A DNA stretch of 64,000 bases, taken from positions 1-64,000 of the forward strand of contig JALNQF010000237.1 of NCBI GenBank assembly GCA_028456385.1, in the 5' to 3' direction. The DNA comes from Ophiosphaerella korrae (Eukaryota > Ascomycota > Dothideomycetes > Pleosporales > Phaeosphaeriaceae). Position numbers and translations under genes: made by a program. Positions 10,485-21,602 of the stretch are shown here, piece after piece. The notes beneath the pieces are model-generated. The model searched no databases and had not been told where the DNA came from. It saw only the letters and a list, made by a program, of their open reading frames with translations. The first letter of the stretch is position 1, and every line of letters begins with the position of its first letter.

Positions 10485-11910
10485 GTGGAGGCTGCCGCAG
10501 CTTTCTGCCGGCACGAGATCGCACCCATTCATACAACCTCGCATACGAACCAACAAATGAAGACTACGAAAAGCTCTTCTTCCGCCAAGTCAGATCTTCA
10601 TCTAGTCCTCAAAGTACAGTTGGTAGCCGCTCCTACAGCGCAGACTGTCTGTTTCCTGACGAAGAAAGCGTATGTAAGCCCGTGTTTGTGGCTCACTCGC
10701 TGCTGTCAGCCATTTGGCTGCTGTAAGCTTCCCCCCAAGGCAATCTCTCGGACAAGAGCCGGACATGCCTTATCTCTGCAGCGCGATGCCTTGCACGAGA
10801 AGGTTCTACTGACTCGGGGACACCCCCCTGGGCCCAAAGACACTCTCCTCCACCGCAGTAACAGACAAAGTGGCCAGCGCTGACAAGCGAAGACTCCTCG
10901 TCGAAGCGTGTGCGGGTAGTGTCTGCTTCTCCGTTGTCGAATTGTCCACCGTCAGATTAGAGCGGAGATGGAGAAGGGCTGCACCTGCAGTAGCCACCAC
11001 CTCTATCACGAACCACAACCGCTGCGCGGAGCGGCAGTGTTTTCAAAAACTCGAAAGATCACGAGAGAAGAAATGTCTTCTACTTGACCCTGTGCCGCCT
11101 GAAGACAAAGCTAGTCGCAAGGAACACGCTGCCTATGCCTCAATTGTACAGTCTGATGATCACTTCATATCCTGAATCTTCTTGCTGCAGCCTAGCGATA
11201 AAGGCGATGGCGACTTCTACTCATATGCCAAAACGCCGTATCTAACGGCCTGCTCCCTCCTCAAAAAGGCACGAGCGGTCGGCAACCTGTGTTTGCTGCA
11301 GCATGCCGTCCAGTTCCTACAGGGATGGCGCCGCTCAGGAGCCGTGGCTCTCTCGCCGACAGCCAAAGCGACAAATCCACCCAGGCTCAATTACCGCACC
11401 CGTCTACCCAGTACGAGACGGACAAAGCGTTCTACTTTGCCTGGGGGATATGCAACCGTTCCGTAGAAGAGTTGACTGTTGTCCATATCGAGCATCGCCA
11501 GGCGGCTGTCCTGCCTGGCCATGCCTACACGAAGAAAATGGAACAAATTCGGCGCACAGTGGAGACCTCCAACAGCTACAGATCACGTAACCGCTACGGA
11601 AAGAGCCAGGTCAGAACGGAAGTCTTCACCGTCTTGCTCGCCCTTGTCAGCACAAATCCGTCACACGCAAAATTCAAGAACCGCGTGCTCAAAGCCATGC
11701 GCTGGTACACGCTTAGCCAAACACTGGGCTGAGGCAGCTTCTGCCTTATGCTGCACGGCATCATCACAAACTCGTGGGTAGAGCACATTCTTCGCGTATT
11801 CAACCCCAAGGCCTGGACCGACGTGGTCCACAAAGTCGACCCAGACATCTGCCATGCAGCCTGGGCATTCGATGTGCGCTCATGCCCAACTTTCAGACGA
11901 ATCTACTAGC
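10485..11910 (+). pseudogene. unrecognised protein gene, broken by stops and a frameshift
   Basis: A coherent plus-strand reading starts at or before 10870 (ADKRRLLVEACAGSVCFSVV), passes a TGA at 11173, continues to about 11310, shifts frame, and then runs through TEVFTVLLALVSTNPSHAK and KAMRWYTLSQTLG, a TGA at 11730, and GSFCLMLHGIITNSWVEHIL to RSCPTFRRIY and a stop near 11909. The last third is rich in tryptophan and hydrophobic residues and looks like a real fold. I do not recognise the family. It is divergent from the helicase remnant and may have been its neighbour in the same subtelomeric unit. The 5' limit is uncertain. Confidence 0.5.
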
Positions 11911-13456
11911 AGTATGTTAATTAGACCCAACTTCTCTAACTTCTGCTAGAATTGGCCTAGATGGAGTCTGCGTCTTGAAGTGCCTTCCGACTACTTTCCG
12001 CTATGCAGGTATATAATCACATTTTGGACACGACGGGCCAGCAAAGATAGGAAAGTGTGGTAGAGCAAGCTGCCCCAGTGGGAGGGCTTTGAAAGGAGGT
12101 CGAGTCCGGATCGAGCAGACACTTGAACACGAGCTTTTCGACCAGTTCCAACCAGGGTTTCCTTGAGAATCTCAACTCCTGATGGGCCGCGTATCGATGC
12201 GCGAGGTGAGTTAGATGTTGTTTTGGCTTTACTCCCATACTGCACGGAACACATATCCACGTTTGACGATCGGCAAGATAGGAGAAAAGATCCATCACAA
12301 TATGCCAGATTATCGTTGCCGACTCATTTGCACATGAGCTTGGTAGCGGGACAATTCAGCGACGTAGTCATATATGGAACACCTAATCATGTCCAAGGAC
12401 AAAGGAGGTGGCTGGAATGTAATTTTCCCCTGTCTCATTTCATGGCGAGCTAGGATATGCTGTCAAAAGAAATATGTCCAGCGGCCGCAGCTGAAACTAC
12501 AGTGACAAATAGCATCAAGCATGGCTGCGGCGGTCGCAGTGCCTCTTGCTGGCACAATCCGGTAGGCGTAGGCAGTGCTGTCAAGAAATGCGCAGGAAGA
12601 CTTACAGGCTTGCTTAGCGTAGGCCTTTGGTGAGGCGAGGCGTTAGCGCAAGTACGGCCCGGCTTGGCCCAAGCGAGCAGATCAGCTACCAAGAAAATGA
12701 AAATGCAATGAGAGCGGAATCGATACAGCGATGTAGCTCCATGCGGCATAGACACAGAGGGCGAGCGACGTGGCAAGACCTGTGTGAGGAAAAAGTAAGG
12801 CTCACCGACAAGTTGCTGTAGGCGTGCAGCCCGTCTTCGCTAGAAATACGCCTAGCGCACTCCTCTGCTATATGACTCCCGCACTTGAGATTAAAGGCGC
12901 TTAAATAGGCGACTGTCATTTGGGCCTAGGTCTAGGGCTAGGTCTGACTTGATTTCGTGTTGCGTATGAGAACACTCCGACGTGCCGAGCTGAAGCTCGC
13001 AATACGAACATTTTATCGTGGCTGGAAAAGCTGACACAGGACAAAATCCAACCAAATATCTCGGCTTGACCAGTTGATCCAAGCCGGTTCACTCTACACT
13101 ACAACGAAACTGTCGGCTGTGGTAGATGTCGCATAACGAAAGATTATCGATTTTTGTAGAATTAAGCATCCTTTCGTGGACCGGGCGCACACGGTAAGGC
13201 CACTAGCGAGCTCCCTCGTAATAAACCCTGCAATTCAATAGACTTGTATGTGAGGTGGCGTGTGGCGTTGGCTTCGCTTGGTTTTTGATAAGCTTTTTTC
13301 GTCAAGCTGCCCCTTGGCGATCATCATTTCCAAAGAAAGGTCAGACTTATAAATTGTAAAGAGCACGTTACAATATTCTTCATCAAAACTACCCTCTTTC
13401 ACTCCGTACTTTGATATCTTGATTACTCCCATAATAGTAATACTGTGCTCTGCAAG
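11911..13456. other. long stretch without recognisable genes
   Basis: Open frames of up to 108 codons occur on both strands between 11990 and 12920, but they overlap each other, lack domains and look like chance frames. The last 200 bases are the upstream region of the But2-like gene. Confidence 0.5.
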
Positions 13457-14068
13457 ATGTTGTCCTTCACCATCCTCACTGCGCTCGTTTCATTCTGCGT
13501 AGCTGCTCCTACAGCTCTTGATCTTCGATCTGAGCAATGCCCTACGATCGCCCAGGTAGCCCCGTCTGGTCAGCTCCCACCAGGAACCCTCTCGCCCGCT
13601 TTCTTGTTGCCAATCTCTCAAAAGAGGCCGGATCACGCTTTCCCTGGCGGGCAATCAGCGATAGTCACGCCCCATGACAAGTGCACCCTCACCCGATTCG
13701 ACATTCCCGCATCTGCTCAGAACAAAACCTGCAACTTGGTACTCTTCCTTGGCGGCTGTGAAGAAGGACAACGTGAAAAGGGACCCGGCAACATCATCTT
13801 CCAGGGGAACTTAGGCGTGAGGTACCCGGTTCCCGGACAAACGACATGGAACAACCAGCCCCCACTGGGCCCACCCTTCAATGATGCACCAGTGGTGAAG
13901 CTGGGCAACGCATACCGTCTAGGCGGTGGCCCATGCGACTACACACCTGACAAACCATTTACTAGCGTTGGTGGTAGCATCTGCAGCAACGATACCACAC
14001 TCTCATTTACCCAATCCAACGGCGGCCATGGAAAATGCCCAGTCGGATTTCACCTCATCATCATTTGA
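13457..14068 (+). CDS. small secreted protein, But2 C-terminal-domain-like
   Basis: This is a single-exon 203-residue protein. The ATG at 13457 follows a short in-frame GTG-led extension that I rejected. A signal peptide (MLSFTILTALVSFCVAAP) is clear. The mature part resembles the ascomycete domain first seen at the carboxy-terminus of But2. A cysteine-led block is followed by a FDIPASAQNKTCNLVLFL segment, a proline-rich turn, GNAYRLGGGPCDY, then a cysteine-containing strand and the terminal CPVGFHLIII. Members are small secreted or cell-wall-associated proteins of unknown function, some proposed as effector-like. Six cysteines suggest disulphides. Family assignment is from pattern memory only. 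Confidence 0.6.
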   Translation: MLSFTILTALVSFCVAAPTALDLRSEQCPTIAQVAPSGQLPPGTLSPAFLLPISQKRPDHAFPGGQSAIVTPHDKCTLTRFDIPASAQNKTCNLVLFLGGCEEGQREKGPGNIIFQGNLGVRYPVPGQTTWNNQPPLGPPFNDAPVVKLGNAYRLGGGPCDYTPDKPFTSVGGSICSNDTTLSFTQSNGGHGKCPVGFHLIII

Positions 14069-14566
14069 AACCGAGGCGCTCATAAACTCCATCTTCATTG
14101 GGAAGGGAAGGTGCGATAGCCTCGGTAATTGAAGACGAAGCTAGGGAGGGAGTGCTGAGCTTCGCTCAGCCATGGTTCATTGGACATTCTTGGTAGTATC
14201 CTTAGTTTTGAAAACCCTAATCTTATTAAAAAAGTACCCATATTTCGGGTCTTTTCTCCAATTTTGATACCAATCCAGAACAAGTGAGTGAATCCGGGAC
14301 CCCAGTAGAAGATTCTGGAGCTGCGTTGTTACTCTAGCTATTTTTGTCGATCCCGAGTCTGCTAGAATGTACGAGGAAATTTTTGGACCAGTGACAGTTG
14401 CGAGCTAGTTGGTTCGAAGAGGAAGTAGACGTGATTCATTGTGCTAATGCAACGCAATTTGAGCTTGAGCGGCGTTGTATTCTCCCAGGATATAACCCGG
14501 ACTCTACGCGTCGCATCAAAGACTCAACGGTACTGTGTCCATTAACTGTGCAATGCAGAATCTGCT

Positions 14567-14803
14567 TTGCCACGTACATTCCGCGATACCGTTACAGTAG
14601 CTCGCGGCCTGGGCATGGACTATATTTGGATTGACTCCTTATGTATAATTTAGGATGATGATAATGATTGTAAAGTGAGTCAAGCAAATTGGAACAGGTA
14701 TTTAATGACGTATACCGTACAATTGGTGCGAGTCCGGCCCAAACGTCGCTGGAAGGCTTCTTACATTACAGACCGCCTCGATCTGTTGTGAAGTTACCCA
14801 CCA
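14567..14803 (+). pseudogene. HET-domain fragment
   Basis: The plus strand reads [20 protein letters not shown] followed by WIDSLCII, the hallmark core of the HET (heterokaryon incompatibility) domain. A TAG where family members usually have glutamine comes next, then DDDND. One base out of frame, the domain continues as QVFNDVYRTIGAS and GFLHYRPPRSVVKLP. One stop and one frameshift make it non-functional, and no credible upstream start or amino-terminal half was found. In intact proteins this domain is linked to non-self recognition and cell death. Confidence 0.8.
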
Positions 14804-15174
14804 GCAAATCAGTCGCATCACAACCACCTGCAAATGAGACGGGTGGAGGTATGGGAGGGAGTGGAGGGAGTGGCGATGGGTATTCTGACAAGATGGTTGT
14901 GCTGCCTTCCGATGCAAAGCTTGCCCCTGGAACTACACGGCGGTGCAGTCAATTCTTTATTGCTCAACCGGGTGACACTTGCCAAGCGGTTGTGACTTCG
15001 GTAAACACACTGGCAGATCTATTTATTTCCGTCAATCCGTCATTGGGGAGTATACAGCAGTGCAGTTCCAGATTCGTCACCGGGTTGACGTACTATGTTC
15101 GTCCAAACTGGGGCTGGGATGAGGAGGAAGCGCTCCTACAGGCAAGCGTAAATTCTAAAAAAAGTATGGGATGA
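14804..15174 (+). pseudogene. LysM-domain segment running in frame from the HET fragment
   Basis: In the same frame as the last part of the HET fragment, a glycine/serine-rich linker (about 14840-14885) leads into a fungal LysM-like module. It has CSQFFIAQPGDTC, then SVNTLADLFISVNP, then CSSRFVTGLTYYVRP, with the paired cysteines typical of LysM effectors and LysM chitinases. There is no signal peptide and no ATG in a sensible place, so this looks like a deletion that joined two decayed genes rather than a real HET-LysM protein. An unannotated upstream exon is a less likely alternative. Confidence 0.55.
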
Positions 15175-15816
15175 GATATGGTACCTGAGTTTTACATGAA
15201 TAGGCGTGGTTGGGGTCTGTCCTTTCCTTGTTTTATTATCTTAAGGCAGTAGTTTAATGTGTTAAGCGACTCCTTCTCCATATGCAATCATACAGAGGCT
15301 GGCTAAGACGTCCCTAACTTTTGGAAGCCGTAGTGATGGTAACAGATAAGGATCGAAAGAACAATTATCGAAACCGGTCAGGCTCGAAAGGAAAGGTGTT
15401 CAGGAGTGAACAGGCTAATTAAGGTGCTCGTGTAGGGCCTCATTTCCATGAGCGGCTTCTCCAAAGACAGCGATTTGCTGACGGATATATAGTGACGGGA
15501 ATTCCATGGCTATGTTCAAAGAAGTGCGAATTCCCGTCCAGAAGCTTTTACATTAGATGCTTAACAGATAAGTTCTTCTAACAACGTCCCTCTATGTAAT
15601 ATAAAGTTGTCTGCAGCTATCCAATATATCGTGATATTAGTTCGCAAGTGTCTCCAGCCTCTACAACGCACACTGCAGAGCAGTCATAGACAGTGACTAT
15701 GACCGCAGCACTTAGAAAATCAACCGTATACGCCAATGCTTGAGGCAGAATCTTGGCAAGAATGACCAATCTGAGTGGAGTCGAAGTAATCATCTTTGTA
15801 ATTGATGCTCAAGTAG
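15175..15816. other. intergenic stretch, nothing recognised
   Basis: No open frame, domain or repeat stands out between the LysM segment and the ankyrin-repeat remnant. Confidence 0.4.
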
Positions 15817-16936
15817 AAAATAAAACTCAGCGCTCACATCATACTAAAGCTTATAGCAGCTGGTGCAGATGTAAACTTTGAGCATACCATAACAAGAAAA
15901 ACTCCTTTTTTAGCTGCGCTAGATGAACCCTAGCTAGATGGAGATGTTATTCGTCTACTCCTAGAAGATGGGCTAGATCTAGACAAAATGACTGAGAAAG
16001 AACGTACAAAGCTATCTAATGGCCGTACACCGCTATTCGGTGTTGTGTCTAACGTCATCGGTGATGCCAGTCTTGTTGAAGCATTTCTTGATGCAGGAGT
16101 AAAAGCGACAGTAAAGGATGTCCACCTGAACACGCCTCTACATTTTGCCGCGCATCGATCTTCTGCCGAGCTCCTGTTCCAACATTGCGCAGATTTGTTC
16201 GCAAAGAATCGTGAAGGCATGACACCGTTTCACATGGCATGCCAGGACGGTCACGTAGGCGTTGCAGAGTTTCTGATGGCGCAAGGCGCTGATGTTGAGG
16301 AAATTTCGGGTGAAGGGCGATTGTCACCACTTCTCTATGCTACAGGTGGTGCAGGACCAATGTATGAATCTTCAGGAGCAGATTGTGCAGTTGCTTCTTG
16401 CGCAAGGTGCGAATGTCCAAGCCACTGCTATGGACGGTCACACGGCACTTCATGGCGCAGCTCGCTGGGGCAATTTCAACCTTGTAAAGGCTTTGATCGA
16501 GCATGGTGCAGACGTTCATACCGCTGCATCAAATGGAAGTACAGCCCTGCATTCAGTTTGTGATGGTTATGATGGGTTAGGGACAACCAAAAGGCTCGGC
16601 ATTATAAACATGCTTCTTGATCATGATGCGAATATAGATGCTCCGGAAAATAGTGGGTTAACGCCACTACACTCATCATGGTCCCATGCACATTGCTCCG
16701 GATTTAGTCCCGATCTTTTCAATCTTCTCTTATCGAAAGGTGCCGATCGATTTGCCAAAGACAAGCAAGGAAGAACACCTATCGATCTCATTAATACTAC
16801 GCAATGGAAGTTGGATGGAGAGGGAAAGGTGCAAAGGAAGCCTAGGCCTTACCTTATTCGGGGCGGAAGAGGCAGAAGAGGTGGGAGAAGTGGGACAACG
16901 ACACAAAGGGAACGTGCTAGTCCTAGGGAGACTTAA
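15817..16936 (+). pseudogene. ankyrin-repeat protein, disrupted
   Basis: Successive ankyrin repeats read along the plus strand: ILKLIAAGADVNF, then TRKTPFLAALDEP and a TAG at about 15931, then NGRTPLFGVVSNV, LNTPLHFAAH, GMTPFHMACQDGHVGVAEFL, then a frame change of one base near 16340-16370, and on with VQLLLAQGANVQA, GHTALHGAARWGNFNLVKAL, GSTALHSVC, GLTPLHSS and GRTPIDLI. The end is a short arginine/glycine-rich tail (RGGRGRRGGRSG). A 30-nt GT..AG stretch at the shift point is too short for an intron and would not correct the frame. One stop plus one frameshift indicate a recent pseudogene; a sequencing error at the shift cannot be excluded. Confidence 0.75.
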
Positions 16937-18452
16937 TTATAGAATTTTACCTCTATACCTCTAGCCCTATCGCACCCTATAGTTTGCTACTATAAAACAT
17001 TCATGTGCTAACTCTCATGTTCGTTACCGATGATACACTGCTTGATTTGATTTTAGGTTGGGCTTCGGGACTACCATATAGCTATTGAATTTTCTTTAAT
17101 GGCTAGATCCGCCGACTCATATCTAGTCTTTCCTTTGATCTATGATTTAATGGCTAAGTGAGGAGCTCGGTCTTGCAAACGGCCATTCCTGCAGGCTTGG
17201 GCTACACTTCCTAGCCAAACACCTTCCGTAAGAATTCAAAGAGCTACCAATATCAAAGACGAACGTTAGAGGCGTCTGGGACTGAGCTTACACGAAACCG
17301 AAATCCCTTCGGCAATCAGCTAAATACATGAACCTGAATTGGTGGCGTTCTCTAACCAATCAACCCACGCGCTGCGCTAGTTTACTATTCTTCGCAGTTT
17401 TATAATACATATTCACCTAGACGAACATTATGCTTTCCTGAGATTACATTGTTAGGCGCTTGAAAAAAAACAAAAAACGATGTGGGTGTGCATAGCACTA
17501 TTCTCCCCGGCCGGGCTATCTCCCCGTTCAAGCCTTTCTCCCCGGCTAAGCTCCTATTCTTCCCAGATAGCTTACTTTTCTCCCCGCGGAGAAAGGCTCC
17601 GAAAAAAGACTCCACAAAAATTTTACTTCGCAATAGTAACTGTGTCCACGTTGCTTGAGTTCGCTAATGTCGTTGCCCGTTTTACAATCGGTGGAGTTAC
17701 GCTGTCAAGCCAGCCAATGATATTACATAAATCATATTCTCAGGTTTTGACTAATCACATGGTCCCGGCTGTGTCGCATTTGAGTGTACGAGCTCCCGCA
17801 AAAAGTGCACCTTGCTGGGTGATTTTCTGAACCTATTGGTTCTTGTACTAGTTGCTGTAATAGGTTAGGACACAGTAAAACGACCATTTGGAACTGCGGC
17901 GTCATTCTGTATCTTAACAAAGGCGACTGATAATATTCAACGCGAGCAGCAGGAATAATATTTAGAAGAAGAGTTGATGGGTCCCTAGAAAAATAATTTA
18001 ACTGCCCTGTTGTGAAACAATAATAGGTGTGGGTATTCGAAGAAGACAAGCTGATCAGTGGTGCGATTCAATGTCGACAACAGAGTAATGCATGTAGTAC
18101 GAGTAACCGATTTTAAACTCCAATGTGATGCATCGCTGCAGTCCTATATTAGATCAATTTTCCGATGGACTGTCATTCTCCAAGCTCGTCACAAATCCCC
18201 CGATAGTGAGACCGCCATGAAACAGCCAAACAATGATTTGCAGTGCTATATTACAAGACTTTCTTCAAACCGATCCTTGAAGGCACTCAAGCCATCTCAC
18301 TAAGGTCATTTCACGGTTAGCCAGGCATGTGAATCTCTTCCGACAAGTTTGGGAATTGAGTATCAATTATTGTGAATATAATGATAGTGATAAATCTAAG
18401 ATTGACCGTCGTAGACTCAAGTCAAAGGTATAATATATCGGAAGCAATCTTC
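16937..18452. other. intergenic stretch with a clustered TCTCCCCG motif
   Basis: No gene is recognisable. Four identical octamers TCTCCCCG occur at 17502, 17519, 17537 and 17579. The last is part of an imperfect palindrome around TTCTCCCCGCGGAGAAA. The rest is the 3' flank of the ankyrin remnant and of the gentisate dioxygenase gene. Confidence 0.5.
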
Positions 18453-19588
18453 TTACTGCGCAGTCCATGTAGTAGAGAGAGATTCCACATCTGTTGCATC
18501 TGTGCGGTAGAAACCTAGAGCTTTAAGCATAGGCTTGTCATCAAAACGGTAAAGATACACGGTTTCACCGCTCGACGCAAAGTGTTGATACTGATGCCAA
18601 GCTGGGATGCAGAAGGTGTCACCACGTTCCCATGTAAGCTTCTCGTCCCCGACGACCGTGTACCCTGACCCTTCTACAACGTGGTATACTGATGAAGCTG
18701 TTTCGCGTACAGGTGGGGAACTCTCGCCAGCATCAAGGCGTTCTGCTGAACCACCAAGAATTCGACTCACTAAAACAACCAACACGCATTAGAATATCTG
18801 CTTATTTGTGTTGGAAGATTTGGAAACTCACCCTCGGTCCCATTAGCCTGTAGATATGGAAGCGAGACCCATTTGCCGGGTGCCGCGTTCAATTTAGCGA
18901 GCATCTTCTCCCATGGGAAGACGATGGGTGAGGCATTCGAGTCAATATTCTCCGCTGGATATCGGGCTGCGGTGTGGTGCTCCACAAAGTGTACTGGAAA
19001 GTGCACAAAGTTCGGCAGATCGAGACCGTCGAGCCAGATCATAGGACCTGAGCCATCCTTGCCATGGTCATGCCAGTTCATAGTTGGTGTTAGAATAACA
19101 TCGCCCCGCTTCATATTCACACGCCGGCCGTGTACGGCAGTGAAACCACCGCTACCTTCGATGATAAAACGCATAGCGAATGCGGTATGCCGATGAGCAG
19201 GAGCAGTCTCATTTGGCATTACCAGCTGCAGGCCGGCGTAAATGGTGTCTGTAGTAAAGGGCGCTTCTGTGCGTAGTATTAGCATTCGTTGTCATTACAT
19301 CCCGTAGTAAAGAAATTTACCTTTCTTGGGGTTCACCAGCATCAATACCCGTCGTTCGGCTTGCTTCTCTGTTACCATCTTGCCAGCGCGTAGCAAATTG
19401 GGACGGATCTCCTTGTATTTCCAGAGAAATGGAATCGCTTCGGGGTTAGGCAGTGGTGGATTCAACCTCTTCATCTGCGTCCATAGTGGCGATACATGGC
19501 TTTGCTTGATATCATCAAGGAGTTTCTCGTGAGAATCTCCGTCGTCAATTTGCTGTGGGGGCTGGGTTTGGGTCAAAACTGTGGTCAT
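18453..19588 (-). CDS. gentisate 1,2-dioxygenase (bicupin)
   Basis: Three exons (19588-19321, 19266-18832, 18769-18453) with introns of 54 and 62 nt give 339 residues, the usual size for the family. The enzyme opens the ring of gentisate to maleylpyruvate using Fe(II). The first cupin carries the metal motif [12 protein letters not shown] (His114 and His116), with a third ligand candidate in NWHDHG. The degenerate second cupin includes [14 protein letters not shown] and [12 protein letters not shown]. No targeting signal is evident, so cytosolic. It is divergent from the acylpyruvate hydrolase gene, which would act one or two steps later, with a shared promoter of 486 bp. The closely related 1-hydroxy-2-naphthoate or salicylate dioxygenases are the alternative activities. 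Confidence 0.88.
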
Positions 19589-20074
19589 CTTGAATCTTTG
19601 AACAATGTGTGTTGATCAGATAAGATCTTAACTAAGATGCACAATAGATGTATTTCAGTGAATGTACACTTGCATGACACTAAAACGAAAATATATATCT
19701 ACGACTGCCCATTTAGTTACATGGGTACGCAACACTGAAGCACGTGATATTACTGCGGGGTTCTGGGCACACGGAACGCCGACATGCAATGCCGGCGGAA
19801 GTATCGGAAACTACGACCCGACAGGCAGCGACAACGGCGCAAGTAATTGTGTCATTCACTTTCAATGCCCCACTACGAACTTGTGGTAGAGCGAAAGTTG
19901 AACGATAGTTTCCCCTAAGCCCGGCAAGATTCCGTAGAATGCATAATTATTTCGGGTTTGCCTAGTCTTTTACAAAAGCTAGAACGAGCAACAGCCGCCG
20001 TTGATGCCCTTGAATTTATTTTCTATTCTCCTCAAACTTCCAAACCCTTGCCATACCTATAATCGTTTCCTATC
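19589..20074. promoter_or_regulatory. shared divergent promoter, gentisate dioxygenase / acylpyruvate hydrolase
   Basis: This 486-bp region serves both ring-cleavage genes. It contains a CGG-rich patch at about 19770-19812 with CGGAACGCCG, GCCGGCGG and ATCGGAAAC, the kind of sequence Zn2Cys6 regulators bind. The regulator itself is encoded about 9 kb away in the same cluster. Site function is inferred. Confidence 0.45.
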
Positions 20075-21019
20075 ATGAGTGCTTCGACCCAAACCACCCC
20101 CTGGAAGAGACTGATTCGCTTCCGGGGTGAAGACGGCGTGGAGCATTATGGTGAACCAAAAATAGATAATGCGTCAGATCTGGTCGACAAACTTGGGAAA
20201 GGATTACAAGCGGAGATCCTGGAAGGAGACAATCTCTTCGAAGTAAAGAGTACCGGAAAGGTTGTGGATGTGAAGGAGATTTTGCAACTGTTGCAACCAA
20301 AAGACGTTCCGACAGTGAGATGCATTGGCCTGAATTACAAGTCCCACAGTACGCAAGAAGCCCAGCCCTGAAAGGAGTCTCATAGGGCTAATCTTAGTAC
20401 AGTTGCTGAGGCAGGGCGCAAGCCTCCACCATATCCATCGCTCTTCATCAAGCACAACACTTCCATTGCTGGTTGGAACGAGGATGTTCCCGTCCCTAAA
20501 GTGGCACAGGACGAGCAATGCGATTACGAGGGCGAACTCTCAATCGTCATTGGCAAGACCGGGAAAAACATTTCGAAAGAAGAAGCTGTGTCATATGTGG
20601 CTGGCTATGTCTCTTCTAATGATGTCAGTTCGCGAAAATGGCAGCGTGACCCTGGCTATGCCGGCAATGTCCCACAGTGGTGTTTTAGCAAGGGATTCGA
20701 CAAATATGCGCCAATTGGCCCAATCTTGACTTCTCCTAGTGTTGTTGGCGCTGCAGACAAACTCCAGCTCCGAACCTGGGTTAACGGAGAAGAGAGGCAG
20801 AATAGCAACACAAGTGACTTGCTGTACGATGTACCCACAATCATCAGCTTTCTCAGTCAGGGAACTACGCTAGAGCGTGGAACAGTAATCATGACGGGAA
20901 CTCCTTCTGGAGTAGGAATCGCTAAATCTGGTACTCCAAGGTGGTTGCGCCACGGAGATATCGTGGAGGTGGAGGTAGAGCATTGTGGACGTACCAAAAA
21001 TCGGATTGTGTATGAGTAA
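20075..21019 (+). CDS. fumarylpyruvate/acylpyruvate hydrolase (FAH family)
   Basis: Two exons (20075-20348, 20403-21019) with a 54-nt intron whose likely branch site is GCTAAT give 296 residues. The FAH fold is clear. RCIGLNYKSH spans the exon junction and is followed by PPPYPSLFIK. The metal-binding acidic pair sits in DYEGELSIVIGK, and NDVSSRKWQ, WCFSKGFDKYAPIGP and IMTGTPSGVGIA are the conserved carboxy-terminal blocks. The family splits fumarylpyruvate, or sometimes maleylpyruvate directly, into pyruvate plus fumarate or malate. Being divergent from the gentisate dioxygenase gene supports this over the tyrosine-pathway fumarylacetoacetase, which is longer. The intron position was chosen because it restores the family sequence GLNYxxHxxEAG. 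Confidence 0.85.
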
Positions 21020-21602
21020 CTAGTATACGTACGTAGGCTACAAATTCGATAATGTTGCATCGCAATAGTTTTTCCCACGTGGATCTAGACCTGCACATTT
21101 TAATCGCATGTTAGCTCGAAATTCGTGATAAGCCGCAATGTGTAGAATCTGGACAGAATCGTCCAGGTGGGGCTGGGCACTAGGCGGTGAGCCCCACTAG
21201 TGGAACATTCTAGGAATACAATAGGCGGATTAGGTATCGGCGCGTAACCTTGTAATCCAAATTATGCATGTTCCGATACCAAAAAATCCTGCGATTTAGC
21301 GGAGAGAACCGGTTTTACCTCAGGGCCGGTGACAATGCGGGCGGGTTGGTACTAGATAGCTCAAGTCTGTAAGCCACTCGGTCGTACCTCGGACGTGTTC
21401 CGAAGCCACCGGAACGGGCGAGTAATCGTCCTGAATTTGACCTTATGGACATCAATGTACCCTCTGATAGAAAAAAAAAAAATTGTAATAAGAATATCTG
21501 GTTCGAGCATTGCGTGATCTCCGGGAGATATTGAAGTTACCAAAATAAAGATGTTGGTAAACCAAAACCGCAGGGCGTTCTTGATAACATTCACTGACAC
21601 AG
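21020..21602. other. intergenic region upstream of the ThDP enzyme gene
   Basis: No gene is seen. A palindrome, GTTCCG-N7-CGGAAC, lies at 21397-21415, about 200 bp upstream of the first visible coding exon of the ThDP enzyme. An A12 run follows near 21470. Confidence 0.45.

Noticed and set aside
11594..11855. Minus-strand open frames of 64-84 codons
   Set aside because: They lie opposite the more coherent plus-strand reading that ends near 11909; the minus readings show no domain character.
12450..12776. 108-codon minus-strand frame
   Set aside because: Low-complexity proline/alanine/serine content, no start context, no domain.
16356..16385. 30-nt intron repairing the ankyrin gene
   Set aside because: GT..AG ends exist, but the length is below known fungal intron sizes and a multiple of three, so it would not correct the frame.
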